64,000 bases of DNA from Paraglaciecola psychrophila 170 (GTDB taxonomy: Bacteria; Pseudomonadota; Gammaproteobacteria; Enterobacterales; Alteromonadaceae). Positions 39,623 to 48,115 of this stretch are shown piece by piece; positions within the stretch are counted from its first letter, which is position 1; each line of letters opens with the position of its first letter. The stretch covers positions 2,914,001-2,978,000 of the forward strand of contig NC_020514.1 of the NCBI RefSeq assembly GCF_000347635.1, given 5' to 3'. The position numbers and the translations under genes are program-made. The notes beneath the pieces were generated by a model that made no database searches, was not told the origin of the DNA, and was given only the letters and a program-made list of their open reading frames with translations.

Positions 39623-39916
39623 TTATCCCGCTTTCTTCATCCAAGCTGAACACCAACCTTTAGCGTTCACTACTTTACCAGGGAAAATTCCGCATGGGCG
39701 CCACTCTTTACCGTCCTCACCTTGAATATATTGGCAATTTGAGCAATGTGCGCCTTCAATCTTTGATTCATGCACATACTTAAGGGCAATGGCAGTTGGA
39801 TCATCAAGCGCCACTTGCTCTTGTGCGTTAGCGCGTAATGCCACCCCACCTAGGGTCAATCCGATAATAGATGAACCTGATATTTTTAAAAAGTCACGGC
39901 GGTTAACGTTGTTCAT
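39623..39916 (-). CDS. High-potential iron-sulfur protein, Tat-exported
   Basis: From the ATG at 39914-39916 (preceded by AGGAT at good spacing) the 97-residue product starts with a twin-arginine signal (NRRDFLKISGSSIIGLTLGG), cleaved after NAQ. The mature part carries the four HiPIP cysteines in CSNC, RPCGIFPG and KGWCSAW, which bind a 4Fe-4S cluster. HiPIPs shuttle single electrons in the periplasm between redox complexes. A longer frame to 39982 has no family-like sequence. A minus-oriented terminator-like stem lies upstream at 39981-40008. Confidence 0.9.
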   Translation of the reverse strand: MNNVNRRDFLKISGSSIIGLTLGGVALRANAQEQVALDDPTAIALKYVHESKIEGAHCSNCQYIQGEDGKEWRPCGIFPGKVVNAKGWCSAWMKKAG

Positions 39917-39980
39917 AATTGATATCCTAATTGGTAGACGAAAATAGTAATGATTCTCTTTTACGTTACCCCTAAAATGC

Positions 39981-40008
39981 AAAAAACCCGCTTTTAGGGC
40001 GAGTTTTT
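39981..40008 (-). terminator. Intrinsic-terminator-like stem upstream of the HiPIP gene
   Basis: AAAAACCCGC and GCGAGTTTTT form a 10-bp stem with one mismatch. On the minus strand the stem ends in a run of T, so it would stop RNA heading into the HiPIP gene. An overlapping CCCTAAAA/TTTTAGGG pairing is mutually exclusive with it, as in an attenuator. Confidence 0.45.
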
Positions 40009-40219
40009 AGGGCTAACATTTTTTAAATTCAACTCTTTATACTTATGTACAAAGAAATTAGATCCATTAAAAGTGTGTAAAATATGTAATTGTTTTGGTT
40101 CTTAAAATATTGGGGACAATTTACCTGTAGTGTGTTGCCATTTGTCCGGCTGTTTTGATGCCAAAATTTGTAAGTCTATTTTCGGGGATACTTGTAAAAA
40201 TTGCAATATTTAAATAAGC

Positions 40220-40272
40220 AACATTCATTGATAGTTACAGATCCACTATATCAGTAACTATCGATGAATGTT
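40220..40272. repeat. 19-bp inverted repeat upstream of umuD
   Basis: AACATTCATTGATAGTTAC (40220-40238) and GTAACTATCGATGAATGTT (40254-40272) are complementary apart from one pair, with a 15-base spacer. It sits just upstream of the LexA site. A large hairpin or a second regulator site are possible. Confidence 0.6.
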
Positions 40273-40303
40273 CTTGCTATCTAGTATATAGTTCGCGCTA
40301 TAA

Positions 40304-40323
40304 TACTGTACACCCATACAGTA
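40304..40323 (+). promoter_or_regulatory. LexA-binding SOS box of umuDC
   Basis: The 20-base palindromic site reads TACTGTACACCCATACAGTA, with the CTGT-N8-ACAG core and both consensus flanks of the gammaproteobacterial LexA operator. It ends 10 bases before the umuD ATG, so LexA would block initiation until DNA damage triggers its cleavage. Confidence 0.92.
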
Positions 40324-40333
40324 TTGAGACGTA

Positions 40334-40747
40334 ATGAATATTATACCGATCAAGGCTCAGGCTGGCATAACCGGTTTCGAGTCACCCGCGTCAGAGTACC
40401 AGACTCTACCCATGTCTCTTGATGAAATACTCATTGATCACCCCACTGCCACGTTTGTAGGGCTTGCTGTAGGAGATAGCATGACAGGCCACGGCATATT
40501 TGATGGCGATGTATTAATTGTTGACCGGGCAGCCAGGCAAGCCAATATGGATATCATAGTGGCTACGTTAAATGGTGTATTCATGTGTAAGCTCTATGAC
40601 CGTAAAAAGCAGTGCTTATTGTCAGGGCTCGATATTTACAAGGCCTACCAACTAACCGATGGCGATGAATTCTTAGAAGAAGGCATTGTTATTCGCTCGA
40701 TTAGAAATCACCGCCAATCAACAAAGCTGGCAAGATGTTTGCGTTAG
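40334..40747 (+). CDS. umuD: DNA polymerase V subunit UmuD
   Basis: The 137-residue protein is a LexA-like S24 peptidase. Ser49 (VGDSMTG) and Lys86 (FMCKLYD) form the self-cleavage dyad. The stretch GFESPASEY aligns with the E. coli sequence just after the cleavage bond, which puts cleavage near residues 13-14. The N-terminal arm is thus shorter than in E. coli. RecA-stimulated cleavage makes UmuD', which joins UmuC in error-prone lesion bypass. The stop overlaps the umuC start by 13 bases, and a LexA box lies directly upstream. Confidence 0.95.
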   Translation: MNIIPIKAQAGITGFESPASEYQTLPMSLDEILIDHPTATFVGLAVGDSMTGHGIFDGDVLIVDRAARQANMDIIVATLNGVFMCKLYDRKKQCLLSGLDIYKAYQLTDGDEFLEEGIVIRSIRNHRQSTKLARCLR

Positions 40748-42006
40748 TCGATGTTAATAGCATGTATGCCTCATGCGAGAAAATTTTCGATCCACTTGCC
40801 CGGCGAACTGGCGTCATTGTGTTAAGTAACAACGATGGCTGTGTAGTGGCCATGTGTAAGTTAGCTAAAGCCAAACTAGGTAATGTAAAGTTTCAACCGT
40901 ACTTCAAAATTAGCAAACAAGTTGCAGCATCTGGCGTAATAGTGCGCAGCTCTAACTATGAATTATATTCAGACTTGTCTGCATCGATAATGGATATCCT
41001 CAGCCGATACTCGCCCGAGCAACATATTTACTCAATTGATGAATCGTTTCTTCGTTTTCAAACCCAACCCAAAGACAGTTGGTGGCATCTGGGAAAGGAA
41101 ATAAGGCGGGTAATATGGCAAGAGGTCAGGCTACCAGTCTGTGTGGGTATGGGGCCGACTGCGACATTAGCTAAAGCGGCTAACCATTACGCAAAGAAGA
41201 ACAAAAATACAGGTGGCGTCAGCATTATTGATAAACAAAACATCATGACGGTGCTGCAAGGAATGGCTATTGAAGATGTGTGGGGGATCGGGGGGCGCTT
41301 AGGTAAAAAGCTAAGGGTTATGGCGATTGATAATGCGTGGAAGCTTTCGCAACAACCCGCCAAACTAATGCGTCAGCAGTTTTCTGTAAATATCGAGCGC
41401 ACAGTAAGGGAATTACAAGGTGAGTCATGCTTAACATGGGATGAAGTAAGAAGCCCTAAACAACAAATATTCTCTACTCGAGCATTTGGTGAAAAAGTCA
41501 CTGATTATGCATCATTAGAACAAAGCTTAGTGATGCATGGTGAAAAAGTCGCCAAAAAAGCCCGTAAGCAAGGTAGCTTAATAAAGATGATGGTAGCATT
41601 TGCTCATTCCAGTCCGTTCTCAGATGGGCAGATTTACCGGCGCAACATACATCATGGTTTTTTTGATGCTACCGCTGATAGCCGCGACCTAGCCATTGCG
41701 GCTAGCGAAGCGGCAAAGCAAATATATCGTCCCGGTGTGTTATTCCATAAATCAGGTGTAGGCGCTATTGAGTTGGTAGATGACGCAATGTATCAGCGAG
41801 ATATGTTTTCAGTACAAGGCCGTGATCCTCGGGTTATGGCCGCACTAGATACCATTAATCAACGTTTTGGTCCCGACTCTTTATCATTAGCGGCAAAAGG
41901 TATTCAAGGAAAGTGGCAAATGCGCAGAGAGATGAAGTCTCCTAATTACACCTCATCATGGTTAGATATGGTGAGGATAAATTGTAGTCATATCATCAAA
42001 AAATAA
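40735..42006 (+). CDS. umuC: Y-family DNA polymerase V catalytic subunit UmuC
   Basis: The 423-residue protein opens with the first metal-binding motif FALVDVNSMYASCEKIFDP and has the second (YSIDESFL, near residue 101). The steric-gate-region tyrosine (SMYASC), helix-hairpin-helix (VWGIGGRLGKKL) and little-finger domains follow, and a DUF4113-like end (GPDSLSLAAKGIQGKWQMRREMKSP NYTSSW) completes it. The length is the same as E. coli UmuC. It is co-transcribed with umuD under LexA control and carries out translesion synthesis. Confidence 0.95.
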   Translation: MFALVDVNSMYASCEKIFDPLARRTGVIVLSNNDGCVVAMCKLAKAKLGNVKFQPYFKISKQVAASGVIVRSSNYELYSDLSASIMDILSRYSPEQHIYSIDESFLRFQTQPKDSWWHLGKEIRRVIWQEVRLPVCVGMGPTATLAKAANHYAKKNKNTGGVSIIDKQNIMTVLQGMAIEDVWGIGGRLGKKLRVMAIDNAWKLSQQPAKLMRQQFSVNIERTVRELQGESCLTWDEVRSPKQQIFSTRAFGEKVTDYASLEQSLVMHGEKVAKKARKQGSLIKMMVAFAHSSPFSDGQIYRRNIHHGFFDATADSRDLAIAASEAAKQIYRPGVLFHKSGVGAIELVDDAMYQRDMFSVQGRDPRVMAALDTINQRFGPDSLSLAAKGIQGKWQMRREMKSPNYTSSWLDMVRINCSHIIKK

Positions 42007-42238
42007 TATCGACAGCCCATAAGAATTAAAGAAATAAAGAAATAAACACCAATTTATTAAGCTTCTGAGTGATACAAATAAACTCAAAAGTTGAGTCACT
42101 CTGTTGCGAAATTATATCGTATCCATGTTGATTGAAAGCAAGTTCGACTAAAAAAAATATGCCAACAGCCCGCTGCGAGTGAAGATTGACAGTTGGATAA
42201 ATGACAAAATGAATGTGCATACATAAAACATCAATGAC

Positions 42239-42685
42239 TTATCTAAAAGTGACTTCACGCATTAGTGCATTACCGCTTAAGTGACGCATAACAACACGTT
42301 CTCCACTGCTTTCTTCTAATTTAGCAATAGTGCTCTTAGACCATTGCATATAGGCTTTGTATCGCTCATCATCTTGCGCTTTGGTGGCCATGGTTTCAAA
42401 CATGGTAATTAAATACATGTCTGGCTCCCCGTCTCTAGGATACTGGTTGATAATGACTTTGTAGCCATTAATCCAGCCTTTAGACTTAGCAAACTCCTGT
42501 GAATCACGCCATTTGGTCGATAGATGTTTGGCATAATTTAACCATTGACCATCAACAACTGTGATTGAGGATACCTCCCAATAATCTCCATTTTTAAACA
42601 CACGCTCGTCGGCAGCTAATGTGTTAAAAGACAGCAAGCTTAACAAACAAATTAACACACTAGGTTTTGTTATAAATGTTTTCAC
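42239..42685 (-). CDS. Secreted protein of unknown function
   Basis: A GTG at 42683-42685, with AAGGGAGA 7-8 bases upstream, starts a 148-residue protein with a signal peptide (TFITKPSVLICLLSLLSFNTLAA) ending before DERVF. The mature part (KNGDYWEVSSITVVDGQWLNYAKHL, YKVIINQYPRDGEPDMYLITMFE) looks like a small alpha+beta domain of the dimeric barrel type, but no named family is certain. A longer frame to 42745 adds non-signal residues before the true start. It is a likely periplasmic protein in a single-gene unit. Confidence 0.65.
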   Translation of the reverse strand: MKTFITKPSVLICLLSLLSFNTLAADERVFKNGDYWEVSSITVVDGQWLNYAKHLSTKWRDSQEFAKSKGWINGYKVIINQYPRDGEPDMYLITMFETMATKAQDDERYKAYMQWSKSTIAKLEESSGERVVMRHLSGNALMREVTFR

Positions 42686-43070
42686 TGAACAATCTCCCTT
42701 CCGTTTTACTTTGCTTAGCGCTCCAATAGTGCCATTTTTAGACAAAGCAATATTACATTAGCAGCTGTTTAATAAATGAGCAAAAATTAAGAAAGCCGAC
42801 AGAGCCATAACACATTAAATCATGAATATTTTATTGCCATGTTAATGTTTGAGCACTTACAAACTCACTTTTTGTGTTGTAAAGTACATGACCGCCACTA
42901 AGAGACTTTGAGCCAATGAACAAATAACGTCTGACATTAATTCAGTATTTAATTTGAATTATCAGGGTTATTGGCTTCTTCAATTGGTGTCTGTCTCGAA
43001 AATCATCTTACGTTTTCGGTATGCCATACTGATTAAATTTAGCGCCCTGAATTATCAGGAGACGTTTATT
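42686..43070. other. Divergent leader region before the ABC-F gene
   Basis: The 385 bases contain a 12-base direct repeat TGAATTATCAGG (42955-42966 and 43048-43059). The second copy includes the start of the AGGAG ribosome site of the ABC-F gene. A CGAAAA/TTTTCG stem lies between them (around 43000-43020). This could be a regulatory leader; nothing else is supported. Confidence 0.4.
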
Positions 43071-44699
43071 TTGACACGCTTAACACTTAGCAATATTTCA
43101 TTACAGCATAGCAATGGTGGTATGCTGTTTTGCCACATCAACTTCAATTTACCCGAAGGACTAACCGCACTTGTAGGTGAAAATGGTGTTGGTAAATCCT
43201 TACTGGCAGACATTATTAGAGGAAAAGTTAAGGCAACCACAGGAACCGTTGAAGTTATCGGGCCACTTTTCTTTCTAGGGCAAAATACACACGTTGCTTT
43301 TACTCGTAATGAAACAGTGGCAGAGTATCTTGGGGCTGCATCTAAACTTGATGCACTTAAAAATATTGATGGTGGCAGTATTGCACCACAAGACTATCAA
43401 ACAGTCGGTGACGATTGGCTATTTGCTGCTACCTTTAAAGTACAATTGGCAAAACTATCCAAACACATAACCGCATATTCAAAATTATCTGAATTAAGTG
43501 GTGGCGAATTAATAAAAGTGATGTTGTGGAGCCTTTTTTTTAAGGCTGAGTTGCAAGATGGCATACTGATACTCGACGAACCCAGTAATCATTTAGATAG
43601 TGAAACCAAACAGTGGTTAACAGAGAAATTATTATCTTTCACAGGTAGGTGTTTGCTGATTAGCCATGACCGCATGTTACTTAACCTTTGTCGACATATA
43701 GCAAAACTAACCCCCGGGGGTATAGAGTTAGTTGAATCAAATTATGATGCGTTTGAACTACAGAACTTGCAACACGAGAAAGCGACAGCCAAAAAGCTGA
43801 ATCAATTACAGGTACTGCAAAACAAAGCAATCCTCAGCGCGCAGCGTGATACAGAAAAAGCACAAAAACGTGCTAGCCAAGGAGCGAATAAAGGTAAAAA
43901 AGGAGGAATGCCTAAAGTGTTACTGGGTGCTAAACAACATAAAGCCGAGTCATCATTAAGCGCAAAAATAACACAGCATCAATCCAAAATAACGAATATC
44001 GAGCAACAAATACAAGCAGCGAAAACTGACAATACACTTAAACCGATACAATTTGGGTTTAGGACCAATCTACAAAAAATGAAAAGACTGATTAATCTGC
44101 AAGAGATCACCCTGCCACACACGAATAACACAATATCGATGGAAGTTAAGCAAGGCGAAAAATGCTATTTGAATGGTATCAATGGATCGGGGAAATCGAC
44201 ACTCTTACACCTATTAAAGAATCTTTCAGGTGCCCAGGATAGGCGACAAGAAATCGGGTATAAAGATATATTAGAAACACTGAGTGTTAGTGGTTCAGCC
44301 CACATAAACACCCAAATTTGTTTGTTAGACCAGCATTGTTCATTGATACAGAGCCAAAATAACATGTTAGAAAATTTGTCTTACTTTTGTTCACATCTAA
44401 GTCACTCAGAACTACGTACTTTATTGGCAACTAACGGATTTAGAAAAGATAAAGTATTTCAAAAGGCAGGGTTACTCAGTGGAGGAGAGAAAATGCGACT
44501 GGCGATGCTAATTGCTAGTCAACACCAGAATAGCTTATTACTACTTGATGAGCCTGACAATCATCTTGATATTAGAAGTAAGCATATATTGTCGGATGCT
44601 TTACTCCGCTATAACAGTGGCTTCATTTTAGTGAGTCATGATCAAGAGTTTGTTTCAAAATGTGGGATAACCCATACGTATTCGTTAACTATTGACTAA
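43071..44699 (+). CDS. ABC-F family ATPase
   Basis: The start chosen is TTG at 43071, with AGGAG at 43057-43061; a longer frame from 42954 has no domain content. The 542-residue protein has two ABC domains without membrane segments: GENGVGKS, LSGGELIKVML and ILILDEPSNHLD in the first, GINGSGKS, LSGGEKMRLAML and LLLLDEPDNHLD in the second. A charged linker lies between (HEKATAKKLNQLQVL to QASQGANKGKKGG). ABC-F proteins act on the ribosome, either in translation control or by rescuing antibiotic-stalled ribosomes. The sequence diverges from EttA/Uup/YheS, so the subgroup is unclear. Confidence 0.85.
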   Translation: MTRLTLSNISLQHSNGGMLFCHINFNLPEGLTALVGENGVGKSLLADIIRGKVKATTGTVEVIGPLFFLGQNTHVAFTRNETVAEYLGAASKLDALKNIDGGSIAPQDYQTVGDDWLFAATFKVQLAKLSKHITAYSKLSELSGGELIKVMLWSLFFKAELQDGILILDEPSNHLDSETKQWLTEKLLSFTGRCLLISHDRMLLNLCRHIAKLTPGGIELVESNYDAFELQNLQHEKATAKKLNQLQVLQNKAILSAQRDTEKAQKRASQGANKGKKGGMPKVLLGAKQHKAESSLSAKITQHQSKITNIEQQIQAAKTDNTLKPIQFGFRTNLQKMKRLINLQEITLPHTNNTISMEVKQGEKCYLNGINGSGKSTLLHLLKNLSGAQDRRQEIGYKDILETLSVSGSAHINTQICLLDQHCSLIQSQNNMLENLSYFCSHLSHSELRTLLATNGFRKDKVFQKAGLLSGGEKMRLAMLIASQHQNSLLLLDEPDNHLDIRSKHILSDALLRYNSGFILVSHDQEFVSKCGITHTYSLTID

Positions 44700-44736
44700 A
44701 GCCAGCGTTTACATAATTCAGTTGTGTTGTATCAGT

Positions 44737-44757
44737 CAAGGATAATGTTTATCCTTG
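44737..44757. repeat. Small perfect hairpin after the ABC-F gene
   Basis: CAAGGATAA and TTATCCTTG pair over 9 bp around a 3-base loop, 38 bases after the ABC-F stop. No T tract follows, so it is only a weak terminator candidate. Confidence 0.35.
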
Positions 44758-44906
44758 CTAAGCGTCATAGAATAAGGCCATGAAAATTGCTTATTTTATG
44801 GCAACTATTCGGATTTACATGCCAATATGCGGTATATCTACTAATTAAACAACAATAACGACGGATGGTTTTTGTCGTTTATTTTTAATGTTCACTAAGA
44901 AGTATT

Positions 44907-45587
44907 ATGACTGAAATAATATATCCAGTATGGCGTCAGCGATTAGCGAGGAGTTTGCATGTCAATCGCAGTCAAGTGCAATCAAAGTATTATCAAGTGG
45001 CAAGTGTGTGCTCAAATGGAGCGCCTAAAAACAGAACCATGGTATTTAGGGGGTTCTTACCAGACACCCAGAGTCTGTTGTCTGTGACTGACATAAGAAG
45101 CGATAAGATTGAAGAGTGGCAAGGTGAAAATCAGTCGCGATTTGAAATTTGTTGGTATTTTTCTGACTCTAGAGAACAATACCGTTTAGCAGGAGAAGTA
45201 GCATTGATATCTGACTCGTTAGAACCGAGCTATGAAAGTTCAGTCTTAGGAAATCAGAGGAAGAATAGTCTTTTAAAACAACAATGGTCAAACTTGTCAA
45301 TAAACGCTAAACAACCTTTTTACTCAAGCAGCCCTAAAGCACCATTTGATGAAGATTCAATACTGCCTATTCCAGAAGATAGACTAGGTAACCAAGTCAA
45401 CAATGAGGTTAATCGCAACATTACGCAAAGCAATGTTGCTGACCATGACAACGATATTAGTAACAATTTTTGTGTTTTGGTTTTTATTCCATACACCGTC
45501 GACTATTTGGACCTAAAATCTAAACCGCAGCAAAGATGTCTTTACGATATCCAAGATGACTGGAAAGAACGAGTCGTCAATCCTTAA
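44907..45587 (+). CDS. PPOX-class FMN-binding protein (pyridoxamine-phosphate-oxidase-like)
   Basis: The 226-residue protein has the split-barrel start of the Alr4036-type pyridoxamine 5'-phosphate oxidase group: YYQVASVCSNGAPKNRTMVFRGF, a DIRSDKIEEWQ segment and FEICWYFSDSREQYRLAGEV. The C-terminal part (FCVLVFIPYTVDYLDLKSKPQQR, DDWKERVVNP) matches the dimer and flavin-contact region of such proteins. It may oxidise or bind flavin cofactors, but true PdxH residues are not all evident. It stands alone between the ABC-F gene and a converging MmcQ gene. Confidence 0.75.
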   Translation: MTEIIYPVWRQRLARSLHVNRSQVQSKYYQVASVCSNGAPKNRTMVFRGFLPDTQSLLSVTDIRSDKIEEWQGENQSRFEICWYFSDSREQYRLAGEVALISDSLEPSYESSVLGNQRKNSLLKQQWSNLSINAKQPFYSSSPKAPFDEDSILPIPEDRLGNQVNNEVNRNITQSNVADHDNDISNNFCVLVFIPYTVDYLDLKSKPQQRCLYDIQDDWKERVVNP

Positions 45588-45655
45588 CAGTAATTAACTT
45601 TGCCTAAGATTATAAACCGAATACTAACAAGTTTAGTTTTGCTAAATATTATGTA

Positions 45656-46042
45656 TTAAAGATGTAGCAAAATCGATTCTTGGTCTTTTGTAATCATATT
45701 ACTTACTACCAAATTGAAAGAGTTATCCATCATCCGCTGTATTTCCCCTTCAGGGACTGAGCCATCTAGCTTGACTGTATTCCAATGTACTTTACTCATA
45801 TGATAACCGGGAATAACGGATGGGAAGATGTCTCGCAGCATAATGGCTTCTTGAGGATCACATTTAAGGTTCATCCAACAAATACCATTATCGGTATCAT
45901 CTGACTCATTGTCTTTGCCTAAGGCCAAAGTCGCAAACATTTTATGTTTGACTTTGAACACAGATACGCCATCACCAAAAGGAAATGTTTCAACTGTAAA
46001 AGGTTTGTTTAATAGGTATTCTCTGGCTTGTTTTTGATCCAT
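45656..46042 (-). CDS. MmcQ/YjbR family protein
   Basis: The 128-residue protein matches MmcQ/YjbR: AREYLLNKPFTVETFPFGDGVSVFKVKHKMFATLAL at the start, the central CWMNLKCDPQEAIMLRDIFPSVIPGYHMSKVHWNTVKLDG, and a closing helix. These are small cytoplasmic proteins with a double-wing DNA-binding-like fold and unknown function. A phosphoribosyltransferase gene lies upstream on the same strand (67-base gap). Confidence 0.87.
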   Translation of the reverse strand: MDQKQAREYLLNKPFTVETFPFGDGVSVFKVKHKMFATLALGKDNESDDTDNGICWMNLKCDPQEAIMLRDIFPSVIPGYHMSKVHWNTVKLDGSVPEGEIQRMMDNSFNLVVSNMITKDQESILLHL

Positions 46043-46109
46043 CTACTTTTCCTTAAATAATAAAAAGGGTAGTCACCCGCCCTAACTTATAAACTGAGGT
46101 TTGCTGAAA

Positions 46110-46673
46110 TTAATCTTGCTTCAACAGATGCATTACGTTTTTTAAATCTGTTTTGCCTTTAATAATTTCATCTGGTGTGAGTCCAGATATTTCATGGGGA
46201 AAGACTAACCATTCGTCACTTTCGTGCACATAATAATCAGGCACGATGTCAGTTTTGTTATTTTGAGGTTTATAATACGGACAAGCTATACGCACATCTT
46301 TTGGCATATTTGCCCGAGATAAATTTTTAATTTGTTTCATCAAAGCTTCAACACTGCGGCCTGAATCAAATACGTCATCAACAATTAATAGGCTGTCTTC
46401 GGCATTGGCGTTTTCAATCAAGTAATGTAAACCGTGCACTTTGATGGTTTTAGATTGTTGACCAATTCCATAATATGAAGAAGTACGCACGGCTATATGA
46501 TCAGTTTCAACTTTCTTAAAATCAAAATACTCTTGCACTGCGATACCAATGGGTGCACCGCCACGCCAAATACCGATTATAAAATGTGGGCGAAAGCCAC
46601 TTTCATAAACTTGAGCGGCTACTCGAAATGAATCTTCAAGTAGCTGTTGTGCAGTGATAAACGTTTTTTCCAT
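46110..46673 (-). CDS. Type I phosphoribosyltransferase (purine PRT-like)
   Basis: The start is the ATG at 46671-46673, which follows an AAGG, giving 187 residues. A type I PRT fold is shown by FIIGIWRGGAPIG at the first strand and the PRPP-binding motif LLIVDDVFDSGRSVEAL. It resembles xanthine/hypoxanthine PRTs that salvage purine bases to nucleotides. The hood is unlike classical Hpt, so the base is not assignable. It lies just downstream of lolC (about 100 bases). Confidence 0.83.
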   Translation of the reverse strand: MEKTFITAQQLLEDSFRVAAQVYESGFRPHFIIGIWRGGAPIGIAVQEYFDFKKVETDHIAVRTSSYYGIGQQSKTIKVHGLHYLIENANAEDSLLIVDDVFDSGRSVEALMKQIKNLSRANMPKDVRIACPYYKPQNNKTDIVPDYYVHESDEWLVFPHEISGLTPDEIIKGKTDLKNVMHLLKQD

Positions 46674-46773
46674 TACATGAACCTTAAAATTTAGAGCGCA
46701 GTTGACAACGCGGCTGCACCCAAGGTGCAGCAAGATAAAACTTATAGCCTACTATTGTATACCGAAGCTCGAC

Positions 46774-47985
46774 TTATTCATATTTTAAAGCATCCGCCGG
46801 ATTAACTCTTACGGCGCGATACGCTGGATAAAGGCTAGCCAGAAAACATAAAATAAGTGACGTGACAATAAGAAATACCACTTGTTGCCATTGTAAATCG
46901 GTGGGAACACCCTGCCCCCCGGGGCTCAAAAATATGGGTAAATTAAATAACTTGATCACATTATTGATTTGAGTCACCAATAATACACCCGTCACCACAC
47001 CAATCGCAGTGCCTTTTATACCGTTGTAAATACCATTAAACAGAAAAATACCCATAATATTATTGCGGGTCATGCCCTGCGTTAAGAGTATAGCGATATC
47101 ACCTTGTTTCTCGGTCACCACCATGACCAGAGCCGATACTATGTTAAAAGCTGCGACCGAGATAATTAGCAACAACATCAGCGACATCATATTCTTTTCC
47201 ATCTTCACTGCGTCGAATAACACGCCCTGCTGGTCACGCCAGTTGGTTGAGCTATAGCCTTGGGCTTCTAATGCCTGCACCACACTTTTATAATTAAAGG
47301 CATCAGCTAAAAACAAACGTGTTTGGGCTAATTTCGATTTTTTACCTCTTAATAACCTAGCGGCATCATCAATGTGCATTAACACGGCTTTATCGTCCAA
47401 GGCAGAGCCCATATCAAATATGCCTACGACGCGGAACACTCTCTGGCTGTAGATACGCCCAAAGGGACCGAAGTAACTGTTTTCAGACGCGATCAGACGG
47501 GCTGGTTCGCCCATCCGTAAATTTAATTTAATAGACAGAGCGCGGCCAATGATAATTCCATATTCACCTTTAACTAAATCGGTCAGCCGGCCGGATAACA
47601 TATTTTCAGCAATAATTGAGGAGCGCTGCATCACATCGGGTTGAATGCCTTGAAACATGACCCCTTTGAGCCCTTGAGAGGATTGCACTATGCCTTCTGA
47701 ATCGATCTGTTGGGCGCTGGCAATCACACCTTCAATATGCTCGAACATATTAGGTGTAATATCAGTATCAATCTTTTTTTGTACCAACACATGAGGCGTG
47801 ATCCCTAAATTGCGTAATTTAAGTTCCCCTTCAAAACCATTCATCACAGATAAAACGGTGATCAAGGCCATCAAGCCAAGGGCGATGCCTGCAACAGAGA
47901 AAAAATTTATAAATGCAATAAAATGACTGCCTTTAGTAGCTTTGGCGTAACGTAAACCAATAAAGGCTGAAAGTGGGTAAAACAT
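46774..47985 (-). CDS. lolC: Lipoprotein-releasing permease LolC/LolE family
   Basis: The 403-residue protein has the LolC start FYPLSAFIGLRYAKATKGSHFIAFINFFSVAGIALGLMALITVLSVMNGFEGEL (first transmembrane segment about 24-48), a large periplasmic domain, then three C-terminal transmembrane segments (about 268-295, 315-340 and 365-390) and the ending YPAYRAVRVNPADALKYE. LolCDE extracts outer-membrane lipoproteins from the inner membrane. Here lolD and lolE are not adjacent: the next gene downstream is a phosphoribosyltransferase. They may lie elsewhere, or this may be a LolF-like single permease. Confidence 0.88.
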   Translation of the reverse strand: MFYPLSAFIGLRYAKATKGSHFIAFINFFSVAGIALGLMALITVLSVMNGFEGELKLRNLGITPHVLVQKKIDTDITPNMFEHIEGVIASAQQIDSEGIVQSSQGLKGVMFQGIQPDVMQRSSIIAENMLSGRLTDLVKGEYGIIIGRALSIKLNLRMGEPARLIASENSYFGPFGRIYSQRVFRVVGIFDMGSALDDKAVLMHIDDAARLLRGKKSKLAQTRLFLADAFNYKSVVQALEAQGYSSTNWRDQQGVLFDAVKMEKNMMSLMLLLIISVAAFNIVSALVMVVTEKQGDIAILLTQGMTRNNIMGIFLFNGIYNGIKGTAIGVVTGVLLVTQINNVIKLFNLPIFLSPGGQGVPTDLQWQQVVFLIVTSLILCFLASLYPAYRAVRVNPADALKYE

Positions 47986-48115
47986 AAAAAAGAAACTCTT
48001 ATAACAACAAAACAGTTAAAAAAATAAAGGTTTAACTGTTGGTATAGTGATGAATGATGTTGAATAATACGTGCCTGAAGTAAATCTAACAAGCAAAGCA
48101 AAGCTGGGAGAGAAT

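Larger units (their letters stand above)
39917..40303. other. Intergenic region between the HiPIP gene and umuD
   Basis: About 390 bases without a gene. It holds a terminator-like stem (39981-40008) pointing toward the HiPIP gene and a 19-bp inverted repeat (40220-40272). A short untranslated RNA ending at the first stem is conceivable. Confidence 0.45.

Noticed and set aside
42026..42220. 64-codon minus-strand frame between umuC and the secreted protein gene
   Set aside because: No recognisable domain, no ribosome site and low-complexity hydrophobic content; not supported as a gene.
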